Source: Vibrio sp. 99-8-1
Lineage (GTDB): Bacteria; Pseudomonadota; Gammaproteobacteria; Enterobacterales; Vibrionaceae
Assembly (NCBI RefSeq): GCF_013114595.1
Contig: NZ_VTXE01000005.1
Location: 62,001-126,000 of the forward strand
Length of the DNA: 64,000 nucleotides
Direction of reading: 5' to 3'
The notes under the pieces are model-generated. The model ran no database searches. It worked only from the letters and a program-made list of their open reading frames with translations, and was not told where the DNA came from. This document shows positions 27,085 to 34,915 of the stretch, piece by piece. A program made the position numbers and the translations under genes. Every line of letters starts with the position of its first letter. Within the stretch, counting starts at the first letter, position 1.

Positions 27085-28596
27085 ATGGAAATAGTCCAAA
27101 ATTTCATTAACGGTCATATTAGTGAAAGTCACAGCCAGCGTTTTGCATCGATTTACAATCCTGCAACAGGCCAAGAAAGCCGCAAAGTGGTACTTAGTTC
27201 CGCAGCAGAAACAGCAGAAGCAGTCGTAGTAGCAGAAAAAGCATTTTCTACTTGGTCGAAAACCTCACCACTAAAACGTGCTCGTATTCTTTTCAAATTC
27301 AAATCATTACTTGAGGAGAATATGGAGCAGTTAGCAAAAGTGATATCTAACGAGCATGGTAAAGTTTTTTCTGATGCGGTAGGAGAACTAACCCGAGGTC
27401 TTGAAGTTGTCGAGTTTGCCTGCGGAATCCCTCATCTACAAAAAGGTGAACACTCCGCAAATGTCGGTACAGGTGTTGATAGCCATTCATTAATGCAGCC
27501 ACTTGGTGTGTGTGTTGGTATCACTCCATTTAACTTTCCGGCAATGGTTCCTATGTGGATGTTCCCAATTGCATTAGCAACAGGTAACACTTTTATACTT
27601 AAGCCTTCAGAAAAAGACCCATCACTTGCAATCATGATCGCTAATTTGCTTAAGGAAGCAGGGTTGCCTGACGGCGTGTTTAATGTTGTTAATGGTGATA
27701 AAGAATCAGTCGATCAACTATTAACCGATCCACGCGTACAAGCTGTAAGTTTTGTTGGTTCAACTCCTATTGCGGAATATATATATGCAACTGCTTCGGC
27801 TAATGGCAAACGATGTCAAGCGCTTGGTGGTGCAAAAAACCACTGTATTTTAATGCCTGATGCAGATCTCGACATGGCAGCAAATGCCATTATGGGAGCC
27901 GCGTATGGCGCCGCTGGTGAGCGCTGTATGGCACTATCAGTCGTTATTGCTGTCGGGGATGAAACCGCAGATCAACTCATTGATAAATTAAGCGCACATA
28001 TTAGCAAAATGAAAGTCGGTCCCGGCCTTGTCGATGGGCCAGAAAATGATATGGGACCAGTCATTTCAGCTCCACACAAAGAGAAAATATGTTCTTATAT
28101 CGCTTCAGGTGTCGAACAAGGAGCAACGTTACACATTGATGGACGTACACTGACAGTGCAAGACCACGAACAGGGGTACTTTGTGGGTCCAACACTGTTT
28201 GACAATGTTTCTCCAGAAATGACCATCTACAAAGAAGAGATATTCGGCCCAGTACTAGCCGTAGTTCGTGTACCTGACTACCAAAGTGGTTTAGAGCTAA
28301 TAAACAAACATGAGTACGGCAATGGTACCGCCATCTTTACACGAGACGGCGAAACCGCCAGACAATTTAGTGAAGACGTTCTAGCTGGTATGGTGGGGGT
28401 AAATGTTCCAATTCCTGTACCTATGGCATTCCATAGTTTTGGCGGCTGGAAACGTTCAGTTTTTGGTCCACTAAATGTTCACGGTAACGATGGTGTTCGT
28501 TTTTACACTAAGATGAAAACGGTAACAAGTCGTTGGCCTGCAAGTATTCGTTTAGAACAGCATGCCAGTTCATTTGTGATGCCAACAATGGATTAA
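27085..28596 (+). CDS. mmsA: CoA-acylating methylmalonate-semialdehyde dehydrogenase
   Basis: 503 residues from the ATG at 27085, which has TTGGAG seven nt upstream; an ATG at 27073 overlaps that site and is less likely. It is an aldehyde dehydrogenase of the MmsA/IolA type that turns methylmalonate or malonate semialdehyde plus CoA into propionyl- or acetyl-CoA. Visible marks are FNFPAMVPMWMFPIALATGN, the NAD-site FVGSTPIAEYIY, the catalytic cysteine in GAAGERCMALSV, and KEEIFGPVL. The GxRCMA form, lacking the usual upstream catalytic glutamate motif, marks the CoA-dependent subgroup. No valine or inositol pathway genes adjoin it, so its in vivo substrate is open. Confidence 0.92.
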   Translation: MEIVQNFINGHISESHSQRFASIYNPATGQESRKVVLSSAAETAEAVVVAEKAFSTWSKTSPLKRARILFKFKSLLEENMEQLAKVISNEHGKVFSDAVGELTRGLEVVEFACGIPHLQKGEHSANVGTGVDSHSLMQPLGVCVGITPFNFPAMVPMWMFPIALATGNTFILKPSEKDPSLAIMIANLLKEAGLPDGVFNVVNGDKESVDQLLTDPRVQAVSFVGSTPIAEYIYATASANGKRCQALGGAKNHCILMPDADLDMAANAIMGAAYGAAGERCMALSVVIAVGDETADQLIDKLSAHISKMKVGPGLVDGPENDMGPVISAPHKEKICSYIASGVEQGATLHIDGRTLTVQDHEQGYFVGPTLFDNVSPEMTIYKEEIFGPVLAVVRVPDYQSGLELINKHEYGNGTAIFTRDGETARQFSEDVLAGMVGVNVPIPVPMAFHSFGGWKRSVFGPLNVHGNDGVRFYTKMKTVTSRWPASIRLEQHASSFVMPTMD

Positions 28597-28617
28597 CCTG
28601 CTATTTCCGTAATTATC

Positions 28618-28645
28618 AGGGTGGCATAGCAATGTCGCCCTTTTT
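28618..28645 (+). terminator. Rho-independent terminator after mmsA
   Basis: AGGGTGGCAT (28618-28627) pairs with ATGTCGCCCT (28632-28641) with two G-U pairs and an AGCA loop, followed by TTTTT, 22 bp after the mmsA stop codon. The rest of the 303-bp gap up to 28899 holds only the tandem repeat noted separately. Confidence 0.85.
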
Positions 28646-28867
28646 ACTTTCTCTTTGTCCCTCTAACAACGAATCCTCTGTCATAACAAACGAGATAACA
28701 TACATTACAGAAGTCCATTTTTACATCATTAAAGAACTACTCGCTGATTCAATACCAGAATGTACAGCCATTCTGGCATTGATAATTCGTTTCTCACGAC
28801 TAAATCTTACATATTCAGGGTAAACGGGGGTTAGTTCATATATAAGATTTATAGCCATCTAAGTCAT

Positions 28868-28922
28868 TGTTTCTAAACACTGTCTCTAAACTACTGTCTC
28901 TAGGCCACTATCTCTAAGTGAT
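28868..28922. repeat. 14-bp tandem repeat at the 3' end of the VOC gene
   Basis: Four imperfect units of about 14 bp (TGTCTCTAAACTAC type) at 28868-28880, 28881-28894, 28895-28908 and 28909-28922. It runs through the stop codon and last codons of the minus-strand VOC gene. Confidence 0.6.
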
Positions 28923-29289
28923 TGCCTTCAGGATCCAGCAGCACACTTTCATAATAACCATCTCCCGTCCAACGTGGCTCGCCTATAACCTCAAAACCAT
29001 CGGCAATAAAGCGATTGGTCATCTCATCCACTTTTTCTACAGAGCCAACAGAAAAAGCAATATGAGCCAGCCCAGTAAACTGTTTATACGCTTCAACAGA
29101 AAGTACTTCTACGGAATCCATTTTCATCAATTCCAGACGAGCACCTTCCGGTAACGTTAAAAAATAGGAAGAGAATCCCTTATTCTGATTAACATATTTA
29201 TTGTTGCTGACGGCAGCAAAATACTTCTCATAAAAATGTTTCATCCGCTCTAAGTCTTGACACCAAATTGCTACGTGCTCAATTTTCAT
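28900..29289 (-). CDS. VOC (glyoxalase/bleomycin-resistance) family protein
   Basis: 129 residues, a single vicinal-oxygen-chelate domain with two beta-alpha-beta-beta-beta modules. It begins MKIEHVAIWCQDLERMKHFYEKYF, supplying the first metal histidine (His5). TGLAHIAFSV gives the second-module histidine, and LLDPEGNHLEIV the final glutamate. This metal-ligand layout resembles lactoylglutathione lyase and fosfomycin-resistance-like enzymes, but the substrate is not recognisable. A GAGGAGCAG ribosome site precedes the ATG. The 3' end lies in a 14-bp tandem repeat. It is monocistronic and flanked upstream by a palindromic repeat. Confidence 0.85.
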   Translation of the reverse strand: MKIEHVAIWCQDLERMKHFYEKYFAAVSNNKYVNQNKGFSSYFLTLPEGARLELMKMDSVEVLSVEAYKQFTGLAHIAFSVGSVEKVDEMTNRFIADGFEVIGEPRWTGDGYYESVLLDPEGNHLEIVA

Positions 29290-29349
29290 TTCTGCTCCTC
29301 TTCACTGGATGACTCATCCCAATCATACAATGACATTAATGACTGTGTT

Positions 29350-29610
29350 TACTCAAGTAACCTCAAGGTGCTTGTTCAGCGAGAATTTATTGGCTTCTGA
29401 TCAAGGCACTGATTTGAAGGCATAGTCATTCTACGACAAAAATCAGTAACACCGAGCAGGAGCCAATAAAACTCGCCCTTTGGGAGCTCATCAACATGCT
29501 CATTTCAGTGTCAGATAACCTTGAAAGGGGATGCCATTCCTTCGATTATCTTTCTTGAACTGAACCTGTTGATGCAGCTCTGAATCCTGCACCTTGAGGT
29601 CACTTGAGTA
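29350..29610. repeat. Full-length Vibrio-type palindromic repeat (MITE-like)
   Basis: 261-bp element with terminal inverted repeats of 22 bp (29350-29371 and 29589-29610) differing at one position; the ends read TACTCAAGTRACCTCAAGG. Inside, TTATTGGCTTCTG-type and CAGGAGCCAATAA segments and CTGATTT/AAATCAG segments are complementary, allowing a large cruciform. No transposase frame. Its right end supplies the stop codon of the small ORF at 29600-29728. Partial relatives lie at 2291 and 10862. Confidence 0.8.
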
Positions 29611-29728
29611 TATAAATAATGGCTTCACGCTCTAGCGTCGTTTTGCTTCTCTCAAGGCGAGACTGATAATACCGAGCAAGAGAGCGAGAACCTAGCGCAA
29701 CAAATAAACGTCTAATTACTGTTAACAT
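29600..29728 (-). CDS. 42-residue ORF, divergent from the SgrR-like gene
   Basis: ATG at 29726-29728, with the near-perfect ribosome site GGAGGT four nt upstream, opens a 42-codon frame ending in a TGA at 29600-29602 supplied by the palindromic repeat. The product is basic and amphipathic: it starts MLTVIRRLFVALGSRSLARYYQ and ends EREAIIYILK. I do not recognise the family. It is divergent from an SgrR-family gene, the same place where enterobacteria carry sgrS/sgrT, but I see no sequence similarity to SgrT. An ATCTGA-TAG-TCAGAT inverted repeat (29739-29753) lies just before the ribosome site. Real translation is plausible, not proven. Confidence 0.5.
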   Translation of the reverse strand: MLTVIRRLFVALGSRSLARYYQSRLERSKTTLEREAIIYILK

Positions 29729-29738
29729 GCGTACCTCC

Positions 29739-29753
29739 ATCTGATAGTCAGAT
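29739..29753. promoter_or_regulatory. Inverted repeat in the sgrR-like divergent promoter
   Basis: ATCTGA-TAG-TCAGAT, a perfect 6-bp inverted repeat with a 3-bp spacer, placed between the ribosome site of the 42-codon ORF and the SgrR-like gene. It is a candidate operator for the SgrR-like protein. Confidence 0.35.
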
Positions 29754-29892
29754 TATCAACAGAAATAAGGATATTTAAAACAGAGATTATTTTGTTGTTT
29801 AGTTCCGTATTTTGACCTAACCTAAAGAAATTCTGCCAAAATGACCAATGAAGCACTAAACAAGGAACTAGAATCAAAAAGGAGTGCCTATT

Positions 29893-31671
29893 TTGAGTGA
29901 CAACAGACAACTTCTCTATTTTTCTCGCCTAGCTGAATTAGGCGTCAATAAAGAGATTTTTATTACTCTTCCTGAAGTAGCAGAGATTATGTTTACCAGT
30001 AATCGGCACTGCCGAACCCTGCTAAACCAGTTGAATCAATTAGGTTGGATTGAATGGAAGCCAAAGTCCGGGCGAAATCAACGCTCACAGCTCTACCTCA
30101 ATTACACTGTTAACAATATAAAAAACCAACTTGCCCAGCAGCTGATATCTAAAGGGAAGTATGAAAAAGCACTCGACCTGATAGACAATGATCAACAGCT
30201 CTTTGCCCAGCTTCTTAAAAACACCTCTGGTCCTCAACGAAGAGAAGGAAGACTGCATGTACAGCTTACCTATGACAGAGCGTTCTCTTTACTGTTACCT
30301 CACTGCCCACTAAGAAACAGTGAGCGTTTTCTTCTTCGTCAAGTATACAGTTGCCTTGTTCAGTGCGATGAAAATGGAAACATCAAACCAGAGCTCGCTC
30401 ACAACTGGACCTACAACAAATCAGAACTCAGTTGGAAGTTTTACCTTCGCCCTCAGCTTAAGTTTCATGATGGCAGCGACATCACCGCCAGCGTAATTAC
30501 TGATTTATTCAAACAACTAAAACATATGCTTTTATATAAAAATGAGTTATCTCATATAGAGAGTATATGTGAGCTTAATCCGCTCTGTATTCAATTCACA
30601 CTAACCAAACCCGATGAAGGATTTGCCGCATTACTTTCCGATGTAAAGTATGCAATTCAGCCACCTAAGCAGCTGTCAGAAACAAACATCACCACAAATA
30701 ATCGCTCCGTTACAGGAAGTGGAGTATTTCAAGTTCAGGAGCACAGTGAGCAGAAGCTGACGCTGCAAGCCTATGATCACTTCCATGGCTTTCGTGCGCT
30801 AACCGATACCGTGACCATCTGGCAACTACCCAAACAGGAAAACAGTACCTTTGGTGACACCAAATTAGAAACCGCCAGAGTGACACCGGCAGGATCGATG
30901 TGTTCTAACTACCTCTCGGTCGAAGGGGCAAGTGATGAGAATGGCCAACTTATCGCCAGCAGTGAACAAACAAGTCGGATTGAAGATGGTTGCTTACTGG
31001 CTATGGTCAACAGTCAGGCAGAACTATCACTGCTTCAGCGAAAATACTTAAGCCAACTTATTGGTAGCGAAAGTCTACTAAAACAGCTCACTCAGTCTGA
31101 TGACGACATTGCGGCAGTCGCGGCTTATAACTTGCTTCCAGGTTGGTTAACACTGTTACCTTCAGTTCCTGTTGCCCACCCACTACCAGATAGCTTAACT
31201 ATCGCCATATTTGAACACCACGCTCTAAAACAATGTGCCGAAGCAATGATGACTCTACTCAACAGCGCTGGCGTTCATTGCACTATAAATATCTACTCTT
31301 TTAATGATTTTTATGAAAAAGCCCAAAACCAATCACTAAATGAGGACATTATTCTTACCAGTATGAACTTAGATGACAATCGGCCTATATCTGCATTTTG
31401 CTGGATGTTATCCAATCCTTTTTTACAACAAAGCTTGTCTTATCAAGATAAAGAGTGGCTAGCGAGTAAATTATATTACCTAAGAGAACAGCAACCCGTT
31501 TCCAGTTATATGCGAGAACTAGAGTCTGTAGCTTCTGCTCTCATTACCTCTCACAAATTGATACCAATCTTTCATCATAAGCAAACTTTGCGCTTTGAAG
31601 ATGTTTTAAAAAGCGTCTCCATCAACACTTGGGGTTGGCCTGAGTTACGAGATATCTGGACAGATGAATAG
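29893..31671 (+). CDS. SgrR-family transcriptional regulator
   Basis: About 592 residues. The N-terminal winged HTH domain (~1-110, SgrR_N type, with TLPEVAEIMFTSNRHCRTLLNQL) is followed by an SBP_bac_5 (oligopeptide-binding-like) domain (~155-500). The latter has LAHNWTYNKSELSWKFYLRPQLKFHDGSDITA, the classic substrate-binding-protein segment. I choose the TTG at 29893 because GGAG (29881-29884) is eight nt ahead; the in-frame GTG at 29884 overlaps that site. SgrR in E. coli activates the sgrS small RNA under sugar-phosphate stress. This relative probably senses a small molecule and controls a neighbour such as the divergent 42-codon ORF. Its target is not known. Confidence 0.85.
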   Translation: MSDNRQLLYFSRLAELGVNKEIFITLPEVAEIMFTSNRHCRTLLNQLNQLGWIEWKPKSGRNQRSQLYLNYTVNNIKNQLAQQLISKGKYEKALDLIDNDQQLFAQLLKNTSGPQRREGRLHVQLTYDRAFSLLLPHCPLRNSERFLLRQVYSCLVQCDENGNIKPELAHNWTYNKSELSWKFYLRPQLKFHDGSDITASVITDLFKQLKHMLLYKNELSHIESICELNPLCIQFTLTKPDEGFAALLSDVKYAIQPPKQLSETNITTNNRSVTGSGVFQVQEHSEQKLTLQAYDHFHGFRALTDTVTIWQLPKQENSTFGDTKLETARVTPAGSMCSNYLSVEGASDENGQLIASSEQTSRIEDGCLLAMVNSQAELSLLQRKYLSQLIGSESLLKQLTQSDDDIAAVAAYNLLPGWLTLLPSVPVAHPLPDSLTIAIFEHHALKQCAEAMMTLLNSAGVHCTINIYSFNDFYEKAQNQSLNEDIILTSMNLDDNRPISAFCWMLSNPFLQQSLSYQDKEWLASKLYYLREQQPVSSYMRELESVASALITSHKLIPIFHHKQTLRFEDVLKSVSINTWGWPELRDIWTDE

Positions 31672-31756
31672 ACCATAACTCCATATATCATCTCCTGACC
31701 CGATGCGGCTAGATCGTAAAAATAAAGCGCTTATAACATCACAAAGTTAAGCGGTT

Positions 31757-32524
31757 TCACTCTACCTCTAGCAGCCATTTTTGTGCTGGTGTTAAACGAC
31801 TAGCGGTAGATTGCGTTAGCCACTTTTTCTGGTCTTGCTGTGCGTCATCTTCTCTATCAATGTAGAGGCCATGCAGCACTCTACGGCGAGTACCAAGTTT
31901 GTTGGTTGTACCGCCATGCCATGTATGAGCATTGAATATCATCACGCTACCTGCTGGACATTCTAAATACACTTCATCTGGATGAGGTCCATTTAAATCG
32001 GTCAACAACTGTTCTGGCAATTCTGCTCTAAGGTGTGTACCTGGAATGATACGTGGTGCTCCGTTCTCTTTCGTTAAGTCATCTATCGCCCAAATTGAAT
32101 TAACTAAATGAACATGAGGAAAATCAGGTCGCGGCTTTTTCCAGTCAGCATGTAAAGGCTGATGGCCACCTTGATGATGCGCTTCACGGGCATTGAGACT
32201 TGATATCTTAAATTCACCGTTAAACAAATGTTTACAGGCAGACAAAACCAAAGGATGAGCCCATACTTTTTCCCATACCGTTCCTTTGTTTATCAAATTG
32301 GCAATTCGGGTCACTGTCTCTTCTTGGTGGTGCTCTATCGCCAATTGATCGCCCTCTTTTTCAACTAAGCTATCAAAGGTTCGACGCATTTCAGCCAACC
32401 ACTCTTTATCCACAACATCATGAATAACTGTAAAGCCATGAGTATCAAGTTCATCTATCATTTTTGCTGTCAACGTCATATTGGCACCAAGAGCATTGAG
32501 GTATGTTCCAGAGTCGCTATTCAT
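31757..32524 (-). CDS. Phytanoyl-CoA dioxygenase (PhyH) family protein
   Basis: 255 residues, a cupin-fold Fe(II)/2-oxoglutarate dioxygenase of the PhyH family. The 2-His-1-carboxylate triad is visible as HADW (the HxD motif, ~139) and the distal histidine in FNAHTWHGGTTN (~200), followed by RRRVLHGLY with the 2-oxoglutarate-binding arginine. The N-terminus (LDTHGFTVIHDVVDKEW) is typical of the family, including ectoine hydroxylase-like and small-molecule hydroxylases. An AAGGAAG site precedes the ATG. It is divergent from an AraC-type regulator, which probably controls it. The substrate is unknown. Confidence 0.88.
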   Translation of the reverse strand: MNSDSGTYLNALGANMTLTAKMIDELDTHGFTVIHDVVDKEWLAEMRRTFDSLVEKEGDQLAIEHHQEETVTRIANLINKGTVWEKVWAHPLVLSACKHLFNGEFKISSLNAREAHHQGGHQPLHADWKKPRPDFPHVHLVNSIWAIDDLTKENGAPRIIPGTHLRAELPEQLLTDLNGPHPDEVYLECPAGSVMIFNAHTWHGGTTNKLGTRRRVLHGLYIDREDDAQQDQKKWLTQSTASRLTPAQKWLLEVE

Positions 32525-32793
32525 AATTCTTCCTTTTGAGCTTTCTTGTTTTAGTCTGTTTAGTTGTAAAAGGCCGACACCTTATTACTTCAAACTACTC
32601 AACAAAAAGAAAAAAATATGCAGGTAAATTGTTCGATTTACTGGACATTTGTTATCTAAAATAGGAATTGTGAACCATAACCCATATCCTAGCATTCAAT
32701 AAAAAAGTTTAGCCTTAAACAAGGTAATATAAGCAGTAGGCATGTTATTTCATTATCAAAATACAAGCTTCAACCAACGGGAGAATCTTAAAA

Positions 32794-33654
32794 GTGCTGG
32801 ATAAAAAACAATTGTTAGACACATTACGTCGCTACGCAAAATCTGCCGATAATATAGGTGATGTTTTTTACGCGGGTAACTTGCCATCTCCTCCTCCATT
32901 GGCTTATCAAGTCCATTTCCCTCGCATTGAAATGGTGTTAAGTGGTGAGCTAAACATGGACGTTGGCAACAATCTTGGAGTCGATACAAAATACACGCTT
33001 AAACAGGGAGGTGTCCTATTTTTACCTGCTGAAAGTTGGAACAAACCAGAGTGGGACAAACCGGTACAGACACTAACGGTGATGGCGGGAAAACAGAGCT
33101 TTGGTATGAGTTTGTTGAGTTGGGATGGAGAACAATTTGATTCAGCAGTAAAAGAGAGTGTACTGCGTCGCGGGCCTCGTGTCGGCACATTCATTCTTAA
33201 CGCGATTGAAGAGTTAACCAAACAAACCGAGCATCAAGAAACCAAACGGCTATTAATTACCTCACTTTTTAGCCATATCATCGATCTTATTGAGAAGCCT
33301 CTGGAAACACCATCAAAAAGCCATGCACTGTTTGAAGCGGTAAGAGATTATTTAGAACAGCATTATCATGAGCCATTAAGCCGAGAGTCGGTAGCAAAAC
33401 ATTTCTATGTTTCAGCAAACTACCTTTCACAACTCTTTCAAAAGGAAGGGAAAATCAAGTTTAATGAGTATCTGAATCAAATTCGATTAGAGCGAGCAAA
33501 ATATCTATTAATTGAATACGATATGAAAATAAAAGAGGTAGCCCACCGCTGTGGATTTAAGGACAGCAACTATTTTTGCCGAATTTTTCGAAACCAAACT
33601 GAACGCTCACCATCTGAGTATCGCGCTCAATATTTAAGTTCTCATACAGAATAA
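32794..33654 (+). CDS. AraC-family transcriptional regulator
   Basis: 286 residues starting at a GTG with GGGAG about nine nt upstream. An N-terminal cupin-like sensing domain (~1-150) is followed by the C-terminal double HTH (~185-283). The first helix pair is around LSRESVAKHFYVSANYLSQLF, the second around KIKEVAHRCGFKDSNYFCRIFR, with the closing PSEYR motif. It is divergent from the PhyH dioxygenase gene over a 269-bp AT-rich region, so it is probably the local regulator. The ligand is unknown. A short direct repeat (AAGTTCTCATAC) overlaps the stop codon. Confidence 0.92.
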   Translation: MLDKKQLLDTLRRYAKSADNIGDVFYAGNLPSPPPLAYQVHFPRIEMVLSGELNMDVGNNLGVDTKYTLKQGGVLFLPAESWNKPEWDKPVQTLTVMAGKQSFGMSLLSWDGEQFDSAVKESVLRRGPRVGTFILNAIEELTKQTEHQETKRLLITSLFSHIIDLIEKPLETPSKSHALFEAVRDYLEQHYHEPLSRESVAKHFYVSANYLSQLFQKEGKIKFNEYLNQIRLERAKYLLIEYDMKIKEVAHRCGFKDSNYFCRIFRNQTERSPSEYRAQYLSSHTE

Positions 33655-33677
33655 GTTCTCATACTGAAATATGACAG

Positions 33678-34013
33678 CTAGAGCACAATCTCAGAATTGG
33701 GTGGCGCTAAACGCACTTTTTCTATAGCCAACATCACTTCATCAGCGTTTCGCAGATAATAGGCAATTGAACAACGCACTATACGCATCTGATTAAAGCG
33801 CTCAATCCCTTCAATATTAATATCAGAGATGATCACCGCTACAGATGCGTTCTCAATTTGTTGTTCGGTCAACTGGTTCTCACTACCCAATGCGCCTTGA
33901 GTTTCAACATTGATCTTATAGCCCGCTTTCTTGCTAGATTTCTCCAACAATTCTGCTGCCATGTAGGTATGCGCAACACCACTGATACACGCTGTAACTC
34001 CAACAATTTCCAT
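33678..34013 (-). CDS. PTS fructose-family EIIB component (second, trailing copy)
   Basis: 111 residues from the ATG at 34013, where the family N-terminus (MEIVGVTACISGVAHTYMAAE) begins; a GTG-started extension to 34058 has no family match. The phosphorylated cysteine is present in CISG, in place of the common CPTG/CPSG. The central VETQGALGSENQL segment is conserved. It is last in the glycyl-radical operon, 151 bp after the aldolase gene, and has a close functional counterpart at 39192-39515. The C-terminal part diverges. It may be an alternative IIB for a second IIC, or a regulatory copy. No strong ribosome site is visible. Confidence 0.8.
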   Translation of the reverse strand: MEIVGVTACISGVAHTYMAAELLEKSSKKAGYKINVETQGALGSENQLTEQQIENASVAVIISDINIEGIERFNQMRIVRCSIAYYLRNADEVMLAIEKVRLAPPNSEIVL

Positions 34014-34164
34014 ATAGATTTCATACTTAGCAATAAACCAGATGGAGTCTACCTCCACCGGGTTCTATTAATAATATTCTCAATCAGCTTTTGTGCATTC
34101 TTTCACATTTAACATTCTGTAGATAACCAGCATAATTGGAGCAATGCCATTTAATATAAGCTAA

Positions 34165-34842
34165 TTAGAGTACGTCCAATACGTTACTACCTATACCATA
34201 GACGTTTTCCCAGTCAGATACAAAGCCAGCAACGCCAGAGTCAGTCAGTGGATGAAGCAATAGTTGCTCAAATACCTCTGGTGCAATCGTTACTGAATGA
34301 GCACCTGCTAGTGCCACCTGATGAACTTGCTGCACGTTCTTAAAAGAAGCGGCAAGCACTTTAGCATCCAATTGATATTGTTCGATTAACTGGACCATCT
34401 CAGCTGCAACCATAGCGCCATCTGAACAGATATTATCTAATCGGTTAACGTACGGTGCTAAAAACTCTGCTCCTGCCATTGCTGCCATTAATGCTTGTTG
34501 AGGCGTTAAAATTGCGGTGGCTGTAATCCGGATACCTTCAGCATCAATCAATTTCATCGCTTTAATGCCCTGAGGAGTGACAGGGACTTTGACAATAATT
34601 TTTGGATCTAGTCTACGGAGAGCTTTAGCCTCTTCTAACATGGTTTCAGCTTGTTTGCCCATGACCTGCGCATGCAGCATACGATCTTCGCCAATGACTT
34701 CGCGAATATCCATTAGAATCTCTTTTAACGGACGATTTTCCTTGGCGATAATGGATGGGTTAGTAGTCACACCAACGAGCGGATAAAGATCAATCGCGTT
34801 TTTGATTGCATCTAAATCTGCGGTATCTAACATGTAAATCAT
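34165..34842 (-). CDS. Fructose-6-phosphate aldolase-like transaldolase
   Basis: 225 residues, class I FSA/TalC family. The Schiff-base lysine falls at residue 85 in KIIVKVPVTPQG, the same position as in E. coli FsaA/FsaB. Other marks are MLDTADLDAIK, GVTTNPSIIAKE, ITATAILTPQQAL and APYVNRLDN. FSA cleaves or forms fructose 6-phosphate and, notably, accepts 1-deoxyfructose 6-phosphate, giving glyceraldehyde 3-phosphate and hydroxyacetone. Here it follows the SDR gene in the glycyl-radical operon, so it most likely processes the product of that enzyme. An AGGAG site precedes the ATG. It is the counterpart of fsaB beside E. coli ptsA. Confidence 0.9.
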   Translation of the reverse strand: MIYMLDTADLDAIKNAIDLYPLVGVTTNPSIIAKENRPLKEILMDIREVIGEDRMLHAQVMGKQAETMLEEAKALRRLDPKIIVKVPVTPQGIKAMKLIDAEGIRITATAILTPQQALMAAMAGAEFLAPYVNRLDNICSDGAMVAAEMVQLIEQYQLDAKVLAASFKNVQQVHQVALAGAHSVTIAPEVFEQLLLHPLTDSGVAGFVSDWENVYGIGSNVLDVL

Positions 34843-34915
34843 TAAGTACTCCTAAATTTTAATGTAGTCATTACCTTGGATTAAACTGAATAATCAAAGG
34901 CAATAGCATCTCTTC

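Noticed and set aside
29350..29610. Insertion sequence
   Set aside because: Terminal inverted repeats are clear but there is no transposase frame; non-autonomous repeat is the better call.
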